Position numbers and translations under genes: made by a program. DNA of 64,000 nucleotides. Source: Streptomyces typhae (GTDB taxonomy: Bacteria > Actinomycetota > Actinomycetes > Streptomycetales > Streptomycetaceae). Position 1 is the stretch's first letter. The number at the start of each line of letters is the position of its first letter. The notes below the pieces were generated by a model. That model searched no databases. It was not told where the DNA came from and saw only the letters and a program-made list of their open reading frames with translations. Shown here in pieces: positions 25,589 through 34,273 of this stretch. Location of the stretch: assembly GCF_009755605.1 (NCBI RefSeq), contig NZ_WPNZ01000003.1:310001-374000 (forward strand). Reading direction: 5' to 3'.

Positions 25589-27025
25589 GATACGGATATC
25601 GCCCACACCCCCGTCCACACCCCCGTCCACACCCCCGTCCACACTCCCGTCCACTCCCCCGCCCGCACCCCCGTCCGCCCTGCCGCCACCCTGGCCGTGA
25701 CCGGTGCCGCCACCGCGGTGACGCTCATGGCGTACTGCGCCCCGATGGTCTCCCTCTCCGACACCGCGGCCTCGCTCGGCACGTCCCTGTCCGCCCAGGC
25801 CTGGCTCCTCAACGGTGCCCCGCTCGGTCTCGCCGCCCTGCTCCTGGTCGCGGGCAGCCTCGCCGACGACTACGGCCGGCGCCGGCTCTTCCTCGCCGGC
25901 ACCGTGGGCCTCGGTGTCACCACGGCTCTCGCCGCGCTCGCGCACACCACCCTGCTCTTCACCCTGGCGCGCGTCGCCCAGGGCTTCGCCGGCGCCGCGA
26001 TCCTCACCTCCAGCCTCGGCCTGCTCGCGCACGCGTTCCCCGCGGGGGCTGGCCGGATACGGGCCATGGGCGTGTGGGGCGCCTGCGTCAGCGCCGGTAT
26101 CGCGGTGGCCTCGCCCTTCGCCGGTGGCCTCACGATGCTCGCCGACTGGCGGCTGCCGTACGCCGCGCTCGGCGTCGTCACGCTCGCCGTCGCCGTCGCG
26201 GCACCCCGCGCCCTCACCGAGTCCCGTGCCCCGCGCGCGGGCCGCCCCGACCTCGCGGGCGCGGCGACCCTCGGCCTCGCCATGGTCGCCCTGCTCGCCG
26301 CGCTCACCCTCGGCCGCGACGGCTGGCTGCGGGCGCCCGTCGGCGCCCTGCTCCTGGCCGCGGCCCTCCTGACCGCCGCGTTCGGGTACGTGGAGCGGCG
26401 CTCGGCCACCCCGATGCTCGACCTCGGCCTGCTGCGCCGCCCGCCGTTCCTCGCCGCCACCGCGGGCGGCCTGTTCACCGGCTTCTCCGTCATCGGCCTC
26501 TTCAGCTATCTGCCGACGGTCCTCCAGGGGGCGAACGGCATGTCCCCGATGAGCGCGGCCTGGCTGCTCGCGTTCTGGTCGGGCGTCTCCCTGGTGGTCG
26601 CGCTCCAGGTCAGGCGGCTCGCGGGCCGCGTGTCCGCCCGGCACCAGCTGGCCGTCGGCTTCGTCCTGCACGCGGTCGCCCTGCTGACCATGCTCGGCGC
26701 GGTGGCCGCGGGCTCCTGGGTCCGCCTCCTGCCCGGCCTGCTCCTCTCGGGCGTCGGCAGTGGCCTGCTGAACGCCGCCCTGCCGCTGCTCGCCGTCGAC
26801 TCCGTCCCCGCGGACCGGGCCGCGATGGGCTCGGGCGCCAACAACACGGCGCGCTACCTCGGTTCGGCCGCGGGCGTCGCCCTGATGATCGCCGTGTCGA
26901 CGGCTTCCGGTTCGGCGCCCGCGGACCTCGCGCACGGCGCGGACCGGGCGCTCCTGGTGGCCGCGGGCCTCGGCGTCGTCGCCGCGCTCAGCGTGGTTCT
27001 GTTGCGGGAGCGGGTTCGGCGCTGA
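25562..27025 (+). CDS. MFS drug efflux transporter, DHA2 (EmrB/QacA) family
   Basis: The 487-residue protein has about 14 helices and the MFS motif A-like loop LADDYGRRRLFLAG. The N-terminal ~30 residues repeat HTPV, encoded by 12-bp tandem repeats (25601-25660). The GTG at 25562 lies 7 nt after a -10-like TACGGT, so the mRNA may be leaderless; the ATG at 25577 is an alternative. It probably exports an antibiotic-like compound and is repressed by the divergent HxlR protein. The 3' end overlaps the convergent symporter gene by 38 bp. Confidence 0.9.
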   Translation: MTVSSMNEPDTDIAHTPVHTPVHTPVHTPVHSPARTPVRPAATLAVTGAATAVTLMAYCAPMVSLSDTAASLGTSLSAQAWLLNGAPLGLAALLLVAGSLADDYGRRRLFLAGTVGLGVTTALAALAHTTLLFTLARVAQGFAGAAILTSSLGLLAHAFPAGAGRIRAMGVWGACVSAGIAVASPFAGGLTMLADWRLPYAALGVVTLAVAVAAPRALTESRAPRAGRPDLAGAATLGLAMVALLAALTLGRDGWLRAPVGALLLAAALLTAAFGYVERRSATPMLDLGLLRRPPFLAATAGGLFTGFSVIGLFSYLPTVLQGANGMSPMSAAWLLAFWSGVSLVVALQVRRLAGRVSARHQLAVGFVLHAVALLTMLGAVAAGSWVRLLPGLLLSGVGSGLLNAALPLLAVDSVPADRAAMGSGANNTARYLGSAAGVALMIAVSTASGSAPADLAHGADRALLVAAGLGVVAALSVVLLRERVRR

Positions 27026-28550
27026 CCTCGGAGTCGGTGCCGGTGCCGGTGCCGATGCCTGCACCCGGGTCCCTGGCGAGCACCTCGTCGTCCGCCCGCG
27101 CGTCCCGGTCGGCGGGACCCGCGTACGAGACGGCGAGGGCCACCGCCAGATTGGCGGCGAGCGCGAGGATGCCCGCGTTCACGCCGAACACCGGGTCGTG
27201 CTCGGTGAAGACGAGCCCGCACACCACCGCCACCCCCACCACGAGCCCGCTCACCGCGCCCGCGAGGCTCAGCCGCCGCCAGACAAGGCCGATCAGGAGC
27301 ATCGGTACGAGCTGCGCCATCCCCTCGTACGAGATGAGCGAGAGCCGCACCAGCGTGTTGGGGACGGTGTACGTCATCACGAGGGCGATGCCGCCCGCGA
27401 GCACCACCACGACCTGCGACGCCGTCTTCTGCCGCTCGGGCGCCCGCAGACCGGGCAGCAGGGACAACGCGCTGCGCCCCCACATCGTCCCGATGACCAG
27501 CATGAACACCGCCATCGGCACGATCGACGACAACGCCGCCGCGACCCCGACGAACCCCACCACCCACGCCGGCAGCGAGTCCACGACCAGCTCGAAGAGC
27601 GCCAGGTTCGACCCGGCGCCGGTGAGCCCCGGCACCACGAACAGGGCCGCCATGCCGAGCAGCATCGGGACGAAGAGCAGCACGTTGTAGGCGGGCAGCA
27701 GGACCGCGTTGCGGCGCAGGGCGTCGGCGTTGCGGGCGCCCAGATAGCCCGCGACGGTGGTCGGGAAGATGACGACGGTGAGCGCGTTCAGGACGGTCGT
27801 CGTCGCGAACCAGGCCTGACCGTACGGGCTGTCGCCGCTCCCCGGCAGCGTCAGCCACTCCCCCTTCTCCCGCACGACCCGGTCGAGGAAGTCCCCGTAC
27901 CCGTCGAAGTAGTGCAGCGGCACATAGACGATCAGGAACGCGAGCGTGACGACGACCAGGACGTCCTTCAGGACCGACACCCACGCGCTGCCGCGCAGTC
28001 CGCTCACCACCACGAACCCGGTGGTGACGGCGAAGCCGATGAAGTAGGCCCAGTTGAGGCTGATGGCACCATAGGAGATCGTCGAGACGACGACGCCCAT
28101 GCCCGTGATCTGCAACTGGATGTAGGGCAGCAGGAAGACCGTCACCAGGAGGGCGAGGGCGGCGCCGAGCCAGGGCCGTCCGTAGCGGTGGGCCACCATG
28201 TCGGTGATCGACACGAGCCCGTGCTGCCTCGCGTACGACCAGAGCATCGGGCCGACGACGTACCCGACGGCGTATCCGCAGCTCATGTAGGCGACGACGT
28301 ACAGGACGGGCGCGCCGTAGTTGTACCCCCAGCCCGCTGCGCCCAGATAGCTGAAGCTGGTGTAGCCCTCTCCCGCCATCAGCACCCAGATGAACACGGT
28401 CCCCAACGACCGCCCACCCACGGACCACTCGGCGAGCCCGCCACCCCGGTCGCCCCTTCCGCTGTGCCGTCCGCGTACGGCGAGCAGCCCGAGCCCGACG
28501 GTGACGACCATGAAGAACCCGAAGATGCTGGTGGCGACGGCGGCGTTCAC
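26988..28550 (-). CDS. Sodium:solute symporter (SSS family)
   Basis: A 520-residue protein with about 13 helices, the SSS features WSVGGRSLGTVFIWVLMAGEGYTSF and GLRGSAWVSVLKD, and a Gly/Thr/Asp-rich tail. Members with a DUF3311 partner usually carry monocarboxylates, pantothenate or similar. The GTG start overlaps the DUF3311 stop by 4 bp, so the two form one transport unit. The solute is unknown. Confidence 0.9.
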   Translation of the reverse strand: MNAAVATSIFGFFMVVTVGLGLLAVRGRHSGRGDRGGGLAEWSVGGRSLGTVFIWVLMAGEGYTSFSYLGAAGWGYNYGAPVLYVVAYMSCGYAVGYVVGPMLWSYARQHGLVSITDMVAHRYGRPWLGAALALLVTVFLLPYIQLQITGMGVVVSTISYGAISLNWAYFIGFAVTTGFVVVSGLRGSAWVSVLKDVLVVVTLAFLIVYVPLHYFDGYGDFLDRVVREKGEWLTLPGSGDSPYGQAWFATTTVLNALTVVIFPTTVAGYLGARNADALRRNAVLLPAYNVLLFVPMLLGMAALFVVPGLTGAGSNLALFELVVDSLPAWVVGFVGVAAALSSIVPMAVFMLVIGTMWGRSALSLLPGLRAPERQKTASQVVVVLAGGIALVMTYTVPNTLVRLSLISYEGMAQLVPMLLIGLVWRRLSLAGAVSGLVVGVAVVCGLVFTEHDPVFGVNAGILALAANLAVALAVSYAGPADRDARADDEVLARDPGAGIGTGTGTDSEVSAEPAPATEPR

Positions 28551-28810
28551 GAGACCCGCTTCCTTTTGTCCCCGCGGTACGCGAGCCAGACGGCGACCGG
28601 TGTGAGCAGCGTGGCCAGGAGCAGCCAGGCGAACAGGAACGGCATCCCGAGGACCAGCGGCCGCACGCGGTTCACGAACGGCAGCGCACCCACGTAGAGA
28701 AGGAAGGGGACGAGGAGCCAGAGCAGATGGGGGCGGCGGCGTTGGGGGCGGCGCGGGGGGCGGCGTTGGGGGCGGCGCGGGGGGCGGCGTTGGGGGCGGC
28801 GCTTGATCAC
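28547..28810 (-). CDS. DUF3311 small membrane partner of the symporter
   Basis: The 87-residue protein has an Arg/Pro repeat head (RRPPRRPQ units from a 24-bp tandem repeat at 28736-28802) and two hydrophobic helices around LLWLLVPFLLYVGALPF. Known of the family: a small subunit next to SSS permeases. The repeat head may mean the true start is further in. Translationally coupled to the symporter. Confidence 0.82.
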   Translation of the reverse strand: MIKRRPQRRPPRRPQRRPPRRPQRRRPHLLWLLVPFLLYVGALPFVNRVRPLVLGMPFLFAWLLLATLLTPVAVWLAYRGDKRKRVS

Positions 28811-29153
28811 GGGTCAGCAGCCTAATCGCCGCGGGGTGCGCAGCGGGTCCGGCTGCGCACGCTGTCGCGGGGAGGGTACTGCGGGAGGTGACGGGAGGTG
28901 GAGGCGGCGGGACGCGGAGGGGGACGGAGACGGAGGGGTCGCGGGGTATCGCACAGGCCTGGCCTGGTTGTCACAAGCGCACGTGGGGGCGCGTGGGGAA
29001 GTTTGCGCGCCGGGGCTTGGCGGGACCGAGGCCGGGACCGGGGCCGGGGCCGGGGCCAGGACTGGGACCGCGGCCGGGACCGGGACGGGGACCGGCCGAC
29101 GCACCGCACCACCCCATACACCCCACCCGGGGAACGGCAGTACGGTGTCACTC
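28811..29153 (+). promoter_or_regulatory. Divergent intergenic region with leaderless promoter for the SEC-C gene
   Basis: This 343-bp gap holds G-rich repeats (gggaccggggccg units at 29021-29098) and no convincing gene. A -10-like TACGGT at 29141-29146 is followed by 7 nt and the ATG at 29154, the spacing of a leaderless transcript. Confidence 0.5.
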
Positions 29154-30248
29154 ATGCGCCCCGACACGCCTGCCGACCACGTCGACCACATCGCCGAAGC
29201 GGAGCGCCTTGAGCGCACCGCGGGCCTCTACCCGGAGGACGCGGAGCAACTGCTGCTGCAGGCCGCGGCCCACCTGGAGCTGGCCGACGCGCGCGAGCGC
29301 GCGACGACGCTCTACGACAACCTCCTCTCCCCCTCCGCCCCGCACCCGCCGGAGAACCCGACCCTGATCCGGGCGCTCAAGGCGGCGAACCTGTGGGAGT
29401 ACGGCCACGAGGCCGAGGCGCGGGCGATCATCGAGGGCGTCCGCGGCACGGCACCCTCGGACGCGGCCCCCTGGGTGATCGCGGCGGAGGCCCTGGAGGC
29501 CCACGACGAGCTGGACCAGGCACACGAGACGTTCACGGAGGGCCTCGGCAGGCTGCTCCCGGCTCCCGCCGAGGCGGCACCCGGGGGCTCCGGGGACTCC
29601 GGGGGCGCGGAACCCCCGTACCCCACCCACCCCCTCCTCTTCGGCCGGCACCGGGTACGCCGCCTCCTGGGCGAGTCCCACGACGCCTGGGACGGCCTGG
29701 CGGACCGGGTGCACCGCTCCCGCGCCGCGGCGGCGGGCCGCACCCCCGTCCCCCTGGACGAACTCCACGACCCCAAGCGCGTCTGGGCCCTCGGCTCCGA
29801 GAACCCCGAGGACCTCCGCGCCGAGATCACCCGCCTCCAGGCGGAACTGGGCTCCTACCGCGACGCCCTGTCCCGCCCGTTCCCGGTGGCGGTCCTCCAC
29901 TGGCCCTCCGCCGAACTGACGGAACTCCTGACGGCGTACCCCGCCCTCACCAGCGAATACCCCTCCCACGAAGCCCACTTGGCGACCATAGAGTCCTCCC
30001 TCCGCGAACTCGCCACCTCCGGCACCCCGAACCTCGGCATCGTCACGGGCACGGTCCCGTCGTACGAGGCCTTCGCAGCCTCGGAGGGCACGTCCCCGGA
30101 CGACGTGTCATTGCTACCGCAGTACGCGACGACGCTGGCCGCCCGGGGGCGGGCTGCGGGGTGGCCGCCTGAGCGGGGGGCTGGGTGTTGGTGTGGGTCG
30201 GGAAACCCCTACACCGCGTGCCACGGCGCGACGTCCACCGACTCCTGA
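29154..30248 (+). CDS. TPR-like protein with C-terminal SEC-C zinc motif
   Basis: The 364-residue protein has helical TPR-type repeats over about residues 10-130 (LLLQAAAHLELADARERATTLYDNLL). A central acidic region follows, and the protein ends GCWCGSGNPYTACHG, the SEC-C motif that binds zinc and in SecA contacts SecB or ribosomes. The start is supported by a leaderless promoter (TACGGT, 7 nt, ATG). Function unknown. It lies immediately upstream of the restriction-modification island. Confidence 0.82.
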   Translation: MRPDTPADHVDHIAEAERLERTAGLYPEDAEQLLLQAAAHLELADARERATTLYDNLLSPSAPHPPENPTLIRALKAANLWEYGHEAEARAIIEGVRGTAPSDAAPWVIAAEALEAHDELDQAHETFTEGLGRLLPAPAEAAPGGSGDSGGAEPPYPTHPLLFGRHRVRRLLGESHDAWDGLADRVHRSRAAAAGRTPVPLDELHDPKRVWALGSENPEDLRAEITRLQAELGSYRDALSRPFPVAVLHWPSAELTELLTAYPALTSEYPSHEAHLATIESSLRELATSGTPNLGIVTGTVPSYEAFAASEGTSPDDVSLLPQYATTLAARGRAAGWPPERGAGCWCGSGNPYTACHGATSTDS

Positions 30249-30269
30249 CCCGGACAGAGCCCCGGCACC

Positions 30270-30701
30270 ATGCCCTCCGTCCCCGATGCAGTCCCGTCTT
30301 CCCCTTCCGTCTCGGCCCGTATGAGTCGGCAAGGGTCCCGCGACACCGCTCCCGAGGTCGCGGTACGCCGTCTCCTGCACGCGCGCGGGCTCCGCTTCCG
30401 GGTCAACGTCCCCGTGCCTGGCATGCCTCGACGCACCATCGATATCGCCTTCAGCAAGGCCAAGATCGCGGTCTTCATGGACGGCTGCTTCTGGCACGGC
30501 TGCCCCGAGCACGCGACCAGCCCAAAGGCGAACGCCGAGTGGTGGCGGGCCAAGCTGGACAAGAACATGGCCCGCGATCTTCATACGACAGAACATCTGG
30601 AAACGAGTGGCTGGACAGTCCTGCGCTTCTGGGAGCACGAGGACGCCAACGCTGTGGCCAAGATCATCGCAAGAATCAAAGATCAAGACCAGACAACATG
30701 A
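30270..30701 (+). CDS. vsr: Very short patch repair (Vsr) endonuclease
   Basis: The 143-residue protein matches Vsr: MSRQGSRDTAPEVAVRRLL (N-terminal lid), RTIDIAFSKAKIAVFMDGCFWHGCPEH (catalytic Asp, zinc Cys/His) and WTVLRFWEHE. Known: it nicks 5' of T in T:G mismatches left by deamination of 5-methylcytosine, protecting sites methylated by a partner C5 methyltransferase. ATGs at 30270 and 30321 are both possible starts. It is the first gene of the restriction-modification cluster, 28 nt before the endonuclease. Confidence 0.95.
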   Translation: MPSVPDAVPSSPSVSARMSRQGSRDTAPEVAVRRLLHARGLRFRVNVPVPGMPRRTIDIAFSKAKIAVFMDGCFWHGCPEHATSPKANAEWWRAKLDKNMARDLHTTEHLETSGWTVLRFWEHEDANAVAKIIARIKDQDQTT

Positions 30702-30729
30702 CCGTTTTCATTCAGTTCATGGAGCAAAA

Positions 30730-31620
30730 TTGCCTGCCCCGTTCATCAACTCTGTTTGCGGGTACCGTGAAGGACGACCCAATACGTCGGACGCCAATGA
30801 CAAGCAGTCCGTAGAGTTGGGCAAGATTTTTTTCGATGCAATGGAAATCCCCAGTGATTCGACATCTCCGCTAAAAGTCGGAAACCTCATGGGGCAATTG
30901 ATGACGGCAGACCTCAAGAGCTTCTTCCAGTCAGAGTCCCCACAATTGGTTGTGCAACCGGAGAAACCCTTCCCGAGTTTTGAGCAGTTCTCCCATCTAA
31001 ACGTCACAAAAGAACTCGGCGGCAACATGGCGAAGGAAGTGGTCCTCGCCATCGCAGAACTCCGAAATTTCTCCGCACAACACAAACTCGACGAAGAAAT
31101 CCGCGAGGGCCTCGAAACGCATCTGAGGAACATCAGCCACGAGGTCGAGCAAGCCGAGGAGCGCCGCAGAGGACTTCTGGATGTCCTTGGAGAAGAGTCG
31201 CTTCTGAAGTTGGACATCACCGTGTCCAAAGAGATAGAGAACACGGTGCATCCCGAGATTTCGCTCCAACATCTGGTCGCCGGCTTCTCGCTGAAGTGGA
31301 CACTTCGCACCGACCGGGCGCAGGACTGCCGCAGCCAGGGAGCCAAGATGGCTGCCCTGCGCCGTGGACGCATGCCTCACTTCGCCACCGTGACGATGGA
31401 GCCTCGCCCCTCCATGTTGGCCCTGCTCGGTCGCGGCTCGGGCGACGTCGACTGCGTGTATCACCTTCATCTCCCCGCTCTGAGCGCGGCGATAGACGAA
31501 TACTGCTCCGGTACGCAACGCAGGGCACGCCTGGGGATCCGCGACAACTTCAGACGGCTCTACGATCAGCGGCGCATCCGCGACTACGACGAGCTTCGCA
31601 GCTACACGGCATCTCTCTGA
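30730..31620 (+). CDS. NgoMIV-family type II restriction endonuclease
   Basis: The 296-residue protein from a TTG start (GGAG 5 nt upstream) is close to the 286 residues of NgoMIV. Its second half matches the family: LDITVS (candidate catalytic Asp), then FSLKWTLRTDRAQDC (Ser-x-Lys active-site motif), GRMPHFATVTMEPRPS and GSGDVDCVYHLHL. Known: NgoMIV is a tetramer that cuts G/CCGGC. By my recollection of NgoMIV, two active-site Glu positions are Gln or another residue here (SRSQGAK-type segment). Base composition is clearly AT-richer (30780-31250) than the flanks, indicating transfer. Confidence 0.88.
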   Translation: MPAPFINSVCGYREGRPNTSDANDKQSVELGKIFFDAMEIPSDSTSPLKVGNLMGQLMTADLKSFFQSESPQLVVQPEKPFPSFEQFSHLNVTKELGGNMAKEVVLAIAELRNFSAQHKLDEEIREGLETHLRNISHEVEQAEERRRGLLDVLGEESLLKLDITVSKEIENTVHPEISLQHLVAGFSLKWTLRTDRAQDCRSQGAKMAALRRGRMPHFATVTMEPRPSMLALLGRGSGDVDCVYHLHLPALSAAIDEYCSGTQRRARLGIRDNFRRLYDQRRIRDYDELRSYTASL

Positions 31621-31733
31621 GGTGGTCCCGCCCTCCCCCGACGGGGCCCCCTTGCGACGGCAACGGCCCTGCCCCCAGCAACCCCCGGGGACGTCAGGGA
31701 CAACTGTCAGTCCCTCCCATTAACCTGTCGACC

Positions 31734-32849
31734 ATGGCAAAGCGCATCTCCATGATCGACCTGTTCGCAGGCTGCGGCGGCATGACTTCGGGCTTTATCG
31801 CCGCCAAAGGTTACAAACCGGTCATGGCTGTCGAGTGGGACCTCCATGCCGCCGCTACCTACGCGGCCAACTTCGGGGAGTCGCACATGAAGTGGGGGGA
31901 CATCGCGCTGGTTGAGGACGGCGACATCCCTCAAGCCGACGTGATCATCGGTGGGCCTCCATGTCAGGGTTTCTCCAATCTCGGGACCCGTGACGTGAAC
32001 GACCCGCGTAACAAGCTGTGGAAGGAATACATCCGCTTCGTCCGCCACGCTCGCCCCAAGGTCTTCGTCATCGAGAACGTCGATCGATTTCTCAAATCAT
32101 CGGAGTTCGCCCTGCTGCAGGCGGAAGTGGACGGTGGCCTCCTGGAGGGGTACGAACTGAGCCACGGCCTGCTGCTGGCAGCGAACTACGGAGCACCGCA
32201 GCGCCGCAAGCGGGCGATCGTCATCGGGTCCCGCATCGGGAAGATTCCGCTTCCGGAGCAGACACACGGGCAGGGCACACCCCTCGGGTTGAAGAGCTGG
32301 CGCACCGTCCGAGACGCGTTCGCCGGGAAGCAACTGCTCGACCAACCGGTGACCACAACGCTGCCCGCATCCAAGGCCACCTTCTTCGGTATGCAGGTAC
32401 CAGGGATTTTCAAGAGCGAGGATCTTCACATCGGCCGCACACCCACGGCCCTTTCTCTGCGACGCTACGCTCACATCCCTCCTGGCGGTGGTCGCTTCGA
32501 TCTGCCTGAGGAACTGCTCCCGAATTGCTGGAAGAACAAACCCACAGGAACTACTGATGTGATGGGGCGCATGCGGTGGGACGAACCTTCAGTCACCATC
32601 CGAACCGAGTTCTACAAACCTGAGAAGGGCCAGTACCTGCACCCTCAGTGGGAGCCGGAATTCGAAGGTTACAGAGTCAACCGCCCCATCACCCATCGTG
32701 AGGCCGCTCTTCTGCAAACCTTCCCTGACAGCTTCCTCTGGTGCGGTACAAAGATTGAGATCGCCAAGCAGATCGGAAACGCGGTGCCTCCGGTGCTCGC
32801 GGAGGCCATCGCCAGGCACATCAAGCCTTACATCAGGGCAACTCAGTAG
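31734..32849 (+). CDS. DNA C5-cytosine methyltransferase, probably GCCGGC-specific
   Basis: The 371-residue protein has the C5-MTase motifs in order: I DLFAGCGGMTSGF, IV GGPPCQGFSNLG (catalytic Cys), VI FVIENVDRF, VIII NYGAPQRRKRAIVIG, IX THREAALLQTFP, X QIGNAVPP. The target-recognition region lies at about residues 210-310. The start is the ATG 7 nt after a -10-like TAACCT. It lies between two endonuclease genes of families that both recognise GCCGGC, which suggests the specificity. Its 3' end overlaps the NaeI-like gene by 7 bp. Confidence 0.94.
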   Translation: MAKRISMIDLFAGCGGMTSGFIAAKGYKPVMAVEWDLHAAATYAANFGESHMKWGDIALVEDGDIPQADVIIGGPPCQGFSNLGTRDVNDPRNKLWKEYIRFVRHARPKVFVIENVDRFLKSSEFALLQAEVDGGLLEGYELSHGLLLAANYGAPQRRKRAIVIGSRIGKIPLPEQTHGQGTPLGLKSWRTVRDAFAGKQLLDQPVTTTLPASKATFFGMQVPGIFKSEDLHIGRTPTALSLRRYAHIPPGGGRFDLPEELLPNCWKNKPTGTTDVMGRMRWDEPSVTIRTEFYKPEKGQYLHPQWEPEFEGYRVNRPITHREAALLQTFPDSFLWCGTKIEIAKQIGNAVPPVLAEAIARHIKPYIRATQ

Positions 32850-33805
32850 TTGATTTCGGGGGCCGGGTGCCGCTCCTCCCCCGGCTCCGCAACCACATAG
32901 CGCACATCCTCGATCAAAACTTGGGCGCGGTTTGCGGTGGGGGACGCAGGAACCACCCTGGCCGCGACCCATGTTCCCTTCTCCGGGACTGGCAGGTTCA
33001 GTGCTCGCGCTATGCGAGGACTTTCTTTCTGATGCCCCAGGATGATGACACCCTCCGGCGCCAGGCGCTGCCGGGCGTCGCGCACTCTTTTGGGAGCATC
33101 CAGCTGCTTGGCCGACGTAACGACGGCGTTGCGATCGACCACACAGCCATGGACATGCCTAAATAGTTGATCTACTCTCCTCTGCCCTGGCGGCGCCGCC
33201 ATAACCAATTCGCGAGTCCTCGGGTCCAGTCCCAGCAGGAGATTTTTTCGCAGGTTTCCTTGCTCGAAAATCCATTTGATCGAACCCCTACCGGACTGTG
33301 AGATACTTCGCTTTCCGTCTTGATTTCCACCTCTGGTCAGGATGTCATCTCGGATCTTGATCAGGCCGACCGTGAATGTCGAAGCGCTATCATTCGCTGC
33401 CATGAGCAGGCAGATGTGCCCCATGGCCTCTCGCGGGATCATCCACTTCTTCTCAAGCGAGAACTTGGCATCGACATCCGTGCCGGCCACGCTGTAGTCC
33501 ATCTTCACGCCATGCGGAAAACCGAACTCGGCTCGGCAAACGATCTCGACCTTGGTTCCAAGGTAGGTCTTCTCGGTCTTCTCAAGGGTATTCACATCGA
33601 AGCGTCCGGTCCGCTGACCGTCCATCACCTCGTCGAGCGACTGCCGAAAGACACTTGAGAACCGGCTCTCCAACTCCGCGCGGTCCGAACGATCGGTGAA
33701 CCATTTCGCCACACGCGCGACGGCCGGATCATCTGAACCACACGCGCCATCATCCTGGCGATCGGGAGTGGGATCGGTGAAGAGCACGTCATCCTCTGTC
33801 GACAT
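32843..33805 (-). CDS. NaeI-family type II restriction endonuclease
   Basis: The 320-residue protein (NaeI has 317) shows DGQRTGRFDVNTLEKTEKT, then the active site: Glu in TKVEIVCRAEF, Asp in MDYSVAG and VDAKFS (D-x-K). The second, DNA-binding CAP-like domain includes RRVDQLFRHVHG and APEGVIILGHQKE. Known: NaeI cuts GCC/GGC, needs a second effector site (type IIE) and resembles a topoisomerase when Leu43 is changed to Lys; the equivalent here appears to be Val. AAGGTG precedes the ATG. Convergent with the methyltransferase. Confidence 0.92.
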   Translation of the reverse strand: MSTEDDVLFTDPTPDRQDDGACGSDDPAVARVAKWFTDRSDRAELESRFSSVFRQSLDEVMDGQRTGRFDVNTLEKTEKTYLGTKVEIVCRAEFGFPHGVKMDYSVAGTDVDAKFSLEKKWMIPREAMGHICLLMAANDSASTFTVGLIKIRDDILTRGGNQDGKRSISQSGRGSIKWIFEQGNLRKNLLLGLDPRTRELVMAAPPGQRRVDQLFRHVHGCVVDRNAVVTSAKQLDAPKRVRDARQRLAPEGVIILGHQKESPRIARALNLPVPEKGTWVAARVVPASPTANRAQVLIEDVRYVVAEPGEERHPAPEINY

Positions 33806-33883
33806 GCCGTCACCTTACGACCATCAACTACCGTTTGTCGTCACGGAGTTGAAAAGCCCACACTCTACCTTTTCTACTAGATA

Positions 33884-34273
33884 TCAGGGTAAGTAGGGAT
33901 CTTCCTCTGCTCGCGCAAGGAGCAGGCGGACTTGAGTCAGCTCCGCCGCAACGCGATTCCAGCCGTATGCGGTGAACTCGTCTTCCAATTGCTGCGCAAC
34001 CTCTTCGATTTTTTCCATGATGTAGCGCCCGGCCGGTACACCCTGCAACCCGGAAGGGGGTTCGAGTTCCGCCCAACTGATCACAGAAGAGGCCAGCGAG
34101 ACCAAGCCGGTAACCCGCAGAACGACCAGAAGTCCTCCGTCAGGCGCGACAATGGGATACACCTCCAGTTCCCACAAAGGCCTCGCGCTGCCCATCCCCG
34201 TCGGAACCGAATGTCGCTCATCCGATCCGTCGCGGTGCCCTTCAGCAGACCCGACTCCACCCTTGCGGCCCAT
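33884..34273 (-). CDS. Small protein coupled to the HATPase gene (unknown)
   Basis: The 129-residue protein, if read from the ATG overlapping the HATPase stop (TGATG), has a polar head, a beta-rich middle (LWELEVYPIVAPDGGLLVVLRVTGL) and an amphipathic helical end (EKIEEVAQQLEDEFTAYGWN). I do not recognise the family. Coupling to the HATPase gene suggests they work together. Confidence 0.65.
   Translation of the reverse strand: MGRKGGVGSAEGHRDGSDERHSVPTGMGSARPLWELEVYPIVAPDGGLLVVLRVTGLVSLASSVISWAELEPPSGLQGVPAGRYIMEKIEEVAQQLEDEFTAYGWNRVAAELTQVRLLLARAEEDPYLP

Noticed and set aside
31296..31733. Methyltransferase starting at 31296
   Set aside because: It would overlap 325 bp of the NgoMIV-family gene, and conserved motif I begins just after the ATG at 31734.
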